64,000 nucleotides of DNA from Natronocella acetinitrilica (lineage in GTDB: Bacteria; Pseudomonadota; Gammaproteobacteria; Nitrococcales; Aquisalimonadaceae). The stretch covers positions 124,001-188,000 of the forward strand of contig NZ_JALJXV010000003.1 in assembly GCF_024170285.1 (NCBI RefSeq), in the 5' to 3' direction. The notes beneath the pieces were generated by a model. That model was not told the origin of the DNA and made no database searches. It worked only from the letters and a program-made list of their open reading frames with translations. Position numbers and translations under genes: made by a program. Positions 62,371 through 64,000 of the stretch are shown here, one piece after another; the stretch's first letter is position 1; the number at the start of each line of letters is the position of its first letter.

Positions 62371-64000
62371 TTACCGCGCCTTGCCAATCACGTGGCGCCC
62401 GACACGAAGACCGCCACTGTCGGTGAGGCCGATGACCTCGCCGAGGTCGGCAATGCGATCCCCCCGGGAGACGGCGATGAACTGGCCGCTCGGGTCCTTG
62501 ACCAGGTAGCCGCTGCTCATGACCGCATTCAGGCTCCAGCCCTCGGTGCGGGCGCTCGAATCGCTCGACCGGGAGGACTCGCTTTCGCTACGCGCCTGGT
62601 TCTGGGCCGGTGCTGATGTCGCCTGGCGCTGGGCCTGGCGGCGCGGCTCTTCCAGGATGCCGTCGATGAACCAGCGATTGCCCCGGGTGTCCCGGCCGAG
62701 GACAAGCTTGCCATCGGCGAGAATGTCGGTCACCGTCACCGTGTCGCCGGCGATCCGGAAGACCTCGCCCACGAAGTAGACATTGACCCGTGCCGAGGGG
62801 GTGCGCACCACGGTCATGGTGCCATCTCCGGTCTTGTTGATGACCTTGAATCCTTCCAGTCGCCGGCGGCCGACCAGGTGCTCGTAGTAGGCCGCGGGCA
62901 CAGAGGAGACGAGCTCATTGGCGGAGGACTCCTCACGGGAGCTGCCGTTCATCTCGTCCGCTGTCGGCTCGGCCGCTTCGGCCACCTGGTTCTGGCGATG
63001 CTGCTCCGCTTCCTCAAGTGCGGTGATCCGGTCGGCCAGGGCGTCGAACTGACCGGTCAGGCGGGTGTCCATGCGCTCCATCTCGCGCTCAATCCCGGAT
63101 ACCGAGCCATCCACGCGGCGCAGGACCGTGCGGATCTCATCGAGCACAGCCGAGTCCTCGGGGCGGGCCGCCGCGTTGCGGTTACCTGCCTCGATGATCC
63201 GGTCAATCTCGGAGGACACGGCCTCGGAGACCACGGACTTGACCTGCTCCAGCGTCACGCCAGCAGGCGCGGGGGCGCTCACCGGGGTGAGGTCCGCCTC
63301 CGCGGACCACGAATCGGCAGCAGGCGCTGCGGGCGCGCCCGGATCGTTAGAGCGCGCCGTTGGCGCGATACCGGCGTTCAGCTGATCGGCGATGGACTGG
63401 CTCTGGCTGACCGGGGCATCAATCGCCATGGGCGGCTCAGCCCGGGCCACCTCGGAAGACTGGGTCGTGGCAGAGCGCTCGCCCTCATCGGGTGTCCGCA
63501 TGCCCTCATCGTCAAAGCTTGGCATGGACGGCGCGGCGCCGATCGGCGGCGGCGTCGGGGCGTAAGGGGCAGCGGGTGCCGGCACTTGGCCGCCACCAAA
63601 GAGCACGTAGCCCGCGCCACCGAGCATGGCAAGCATGAAGGCGCCACCGGCTGCGAGAATCTTGCCGGTATGCGAACCGGACTTGGCGGCGCCGTCACTG
63701 TCGGCGACCGACTCCTCGAGCTCCAGGTCCTCGATGTCGTCACCACCCTCGCCCGGCGAATCGAAGTCCACCTCGTCGAGGTCGGTGTCGTCTTCGGCAT
63801 CGAAATCATCATCGGTGTCATCCGACGCATCGTCGCCAGCGTCCAGTTCATCGTCGGCGAAGTCGTTGTCGGAGGCATCCAGTGGATCGTCACCCTCGGC
63901 GGAGTCCAGATCCGAGTCGTCGCCAAGGCCGAGTTCATCGAGGCCATCGAGCTCATCAAGCTCGCCGAGCCCGCTCGAATCAAGCTCATCGAGTCCATCA
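62371..64000 (-). CDS. DotF/IcmG (TraP-like) inner-membrane protein, 5' end outside the window
   Basis: The last 542 residues of a protein whose start lies beyond the window; the frame stays open to its end. The visible N-terminus is very acidic, with many short Asp/Glu/Leu units (DELD, DDTD, DLDE), and a GTG at 63771 is unlikely to be the start because this continues upstream. One membrane helix (ILAAGGAFMLAMLGGAGYVL) follows. The periplasmic part has a coiled coil, a beta domain with NVYFVGEVFRI, and a C-terminal domain with GQFIAVSRGDRIADLGEV. Topology and position before icmD agree with DotF/IcmG, though it is about twice as long as Legionella's (269 aa). R64 TraP is the other counterpart. 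Confidence 0.6.
   Translation of the reverse strand, partial: DGLDELDSSGLGELDELDGLDELGLGDDSDLDSAEGDDPLDASDNDFADDELDAGDDASDDTDDDFDAEDDTDLDEVDFDSPGEGGDDIEDLELEESVADSDGAAKSGSHTGKILAAGGAFMLAMLGGAGYVLFGGGQVPAPAAPYAPTPPPIGAAPSMPSFDDEGMRTPDEGERSATTQSSEVARAEPPMAIDAPVSQSQSIADQLNAGIAPTARSNDPGAPAAPAADSWSAEADLTPVSAPAPAGVTLEQVKSVVSEAVSSEIDRIIEAGNRNAAARPEDSAVLDEIRTVLRRVDGSVSGIEREMERMDTRLTGQFDALADRITALEEAEQHRQNQVAEAAEPTADEMNGSSREESSANELVSSVPAAYYEHLVGRRRLEGFKVINKTGDGTMTVVRTPSARVNVYFVGEVFRIAGDTVTVTDILADGKLVLGRDTRGNRWFIDGILEEPRRQAQRQATSAPAQNQARSESESSRSSDSSARTEGWSLNAVMSSGYLVKDPSGQFIAVSRGDRIADLGEVIGLTDSGGLRVGRHVIGKAR

Noticed and set aside
63378-63998. Separate minus-strand gene at the right end
   Set aside because: It is an out-of-frame, Ser/Thr/Arg-rich shadow. 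The acidic DotF-like frame stays open to the end of the window.
1-64000. CRISPR arrays, insertion sequences, tRNA and rRNA genes
   Set aside because: No regularly spaced repeats, no transposase motifs with terminal inverted repeats, no tRNA cloverleaf or rRNA sequence noticed on either strand.

Overview
The window is a GC-rich stretch of a large conjugative element (plasmid or integrative conjugative element), most likely from a gammaproteobacterium. It carries an I-type (Dot/Icm, type IVB) secretion system, an R64/IncI-like thin (type IVb) pilus cluster, and many DNA-processing genes. I see no rRNA, tRNA, ribosomal protein or central metabolism gene. Genes are tightly packed, often with ATGA or GTGA overlaps. 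Short AT-rich gaps between operons hold near-consensus sigma-70 promoters and hairpin terminators. No relaxase, coupling ATPase (DotL), replication initiator, partition gene or integrase was recognised, so the element continues on both sides.

Layout. 0.1-6.5 kb: a sigma-region-4-like regulator, two unknown proteins, a RecG-like helicase and a coiled-coil protein. 6.5-9.6 kb: small membrane proteins, a degenerate RNase H-like protein and an EAL-domain c-di-GMP phosphodiesterase. 9.6-18.2 kb: topoisomerase III, a lytic transglycosylase, a UvrD/Rep-like helicase, then a three-gene operon (coiled-coil protein, SMC/Rad50-like ATPase, Mre11/SbcD-like protein). 18.2-30.7 kb: mostly unknown proteins, plus a ClpX homologue, a histone-like winged-helix protein, a second divergent type IA topoisomerase and an IcmW-like candidate. 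30.8-35.9 kb: an IcmX/TraW-like periplasmic protein, DotE/IcmC, IcmV and DotA. 36-41.4 kb: unknowns, exonuclease I and small DNA-binding proteins. 41.5-53.6 kb: the pilus cluster on the minus strand (PilL, N, O, P, Q, R, S, a PilT-like ATPase, PilV, and two tandemly duplicated secreted proteins). 53.7-64 kb: the secretion core on the minus strand (DotF/IcmG, IcmD, IcmJ, two unknowns, IcmB, DotD, DotC, DotB, IcmT). The partial order icmG-icmD-icmJ-icmB matches Legionella, and dotD-dotC-dotB-icmT matches R64 traH-I-J-K.

How the genes fit together. The Dot/Icm proteins would build the mating channel and the Pil proteins the mating pilus. The helicases, topoisomerases, exonuclease I and SMC-like operon would handle the transferred DNA. 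The EAL protein, ClpX and several DNA-binding proteins could tie the element to host physiology.

The most unusual feature is the operon at 15.1-18.2 kb. Its ATPase has the Rad50/SbcC halves in reversed order (C-lobe, then N-lobe, then coil ending in a CPLC zinc hook), that is, a circular permutation at the hook. Its partner reads as an Mre11/SbcD-type phosphoesterase in which every metal-binding motif is changed. All family calls rest on reading motifs and gene order; no database search was run.
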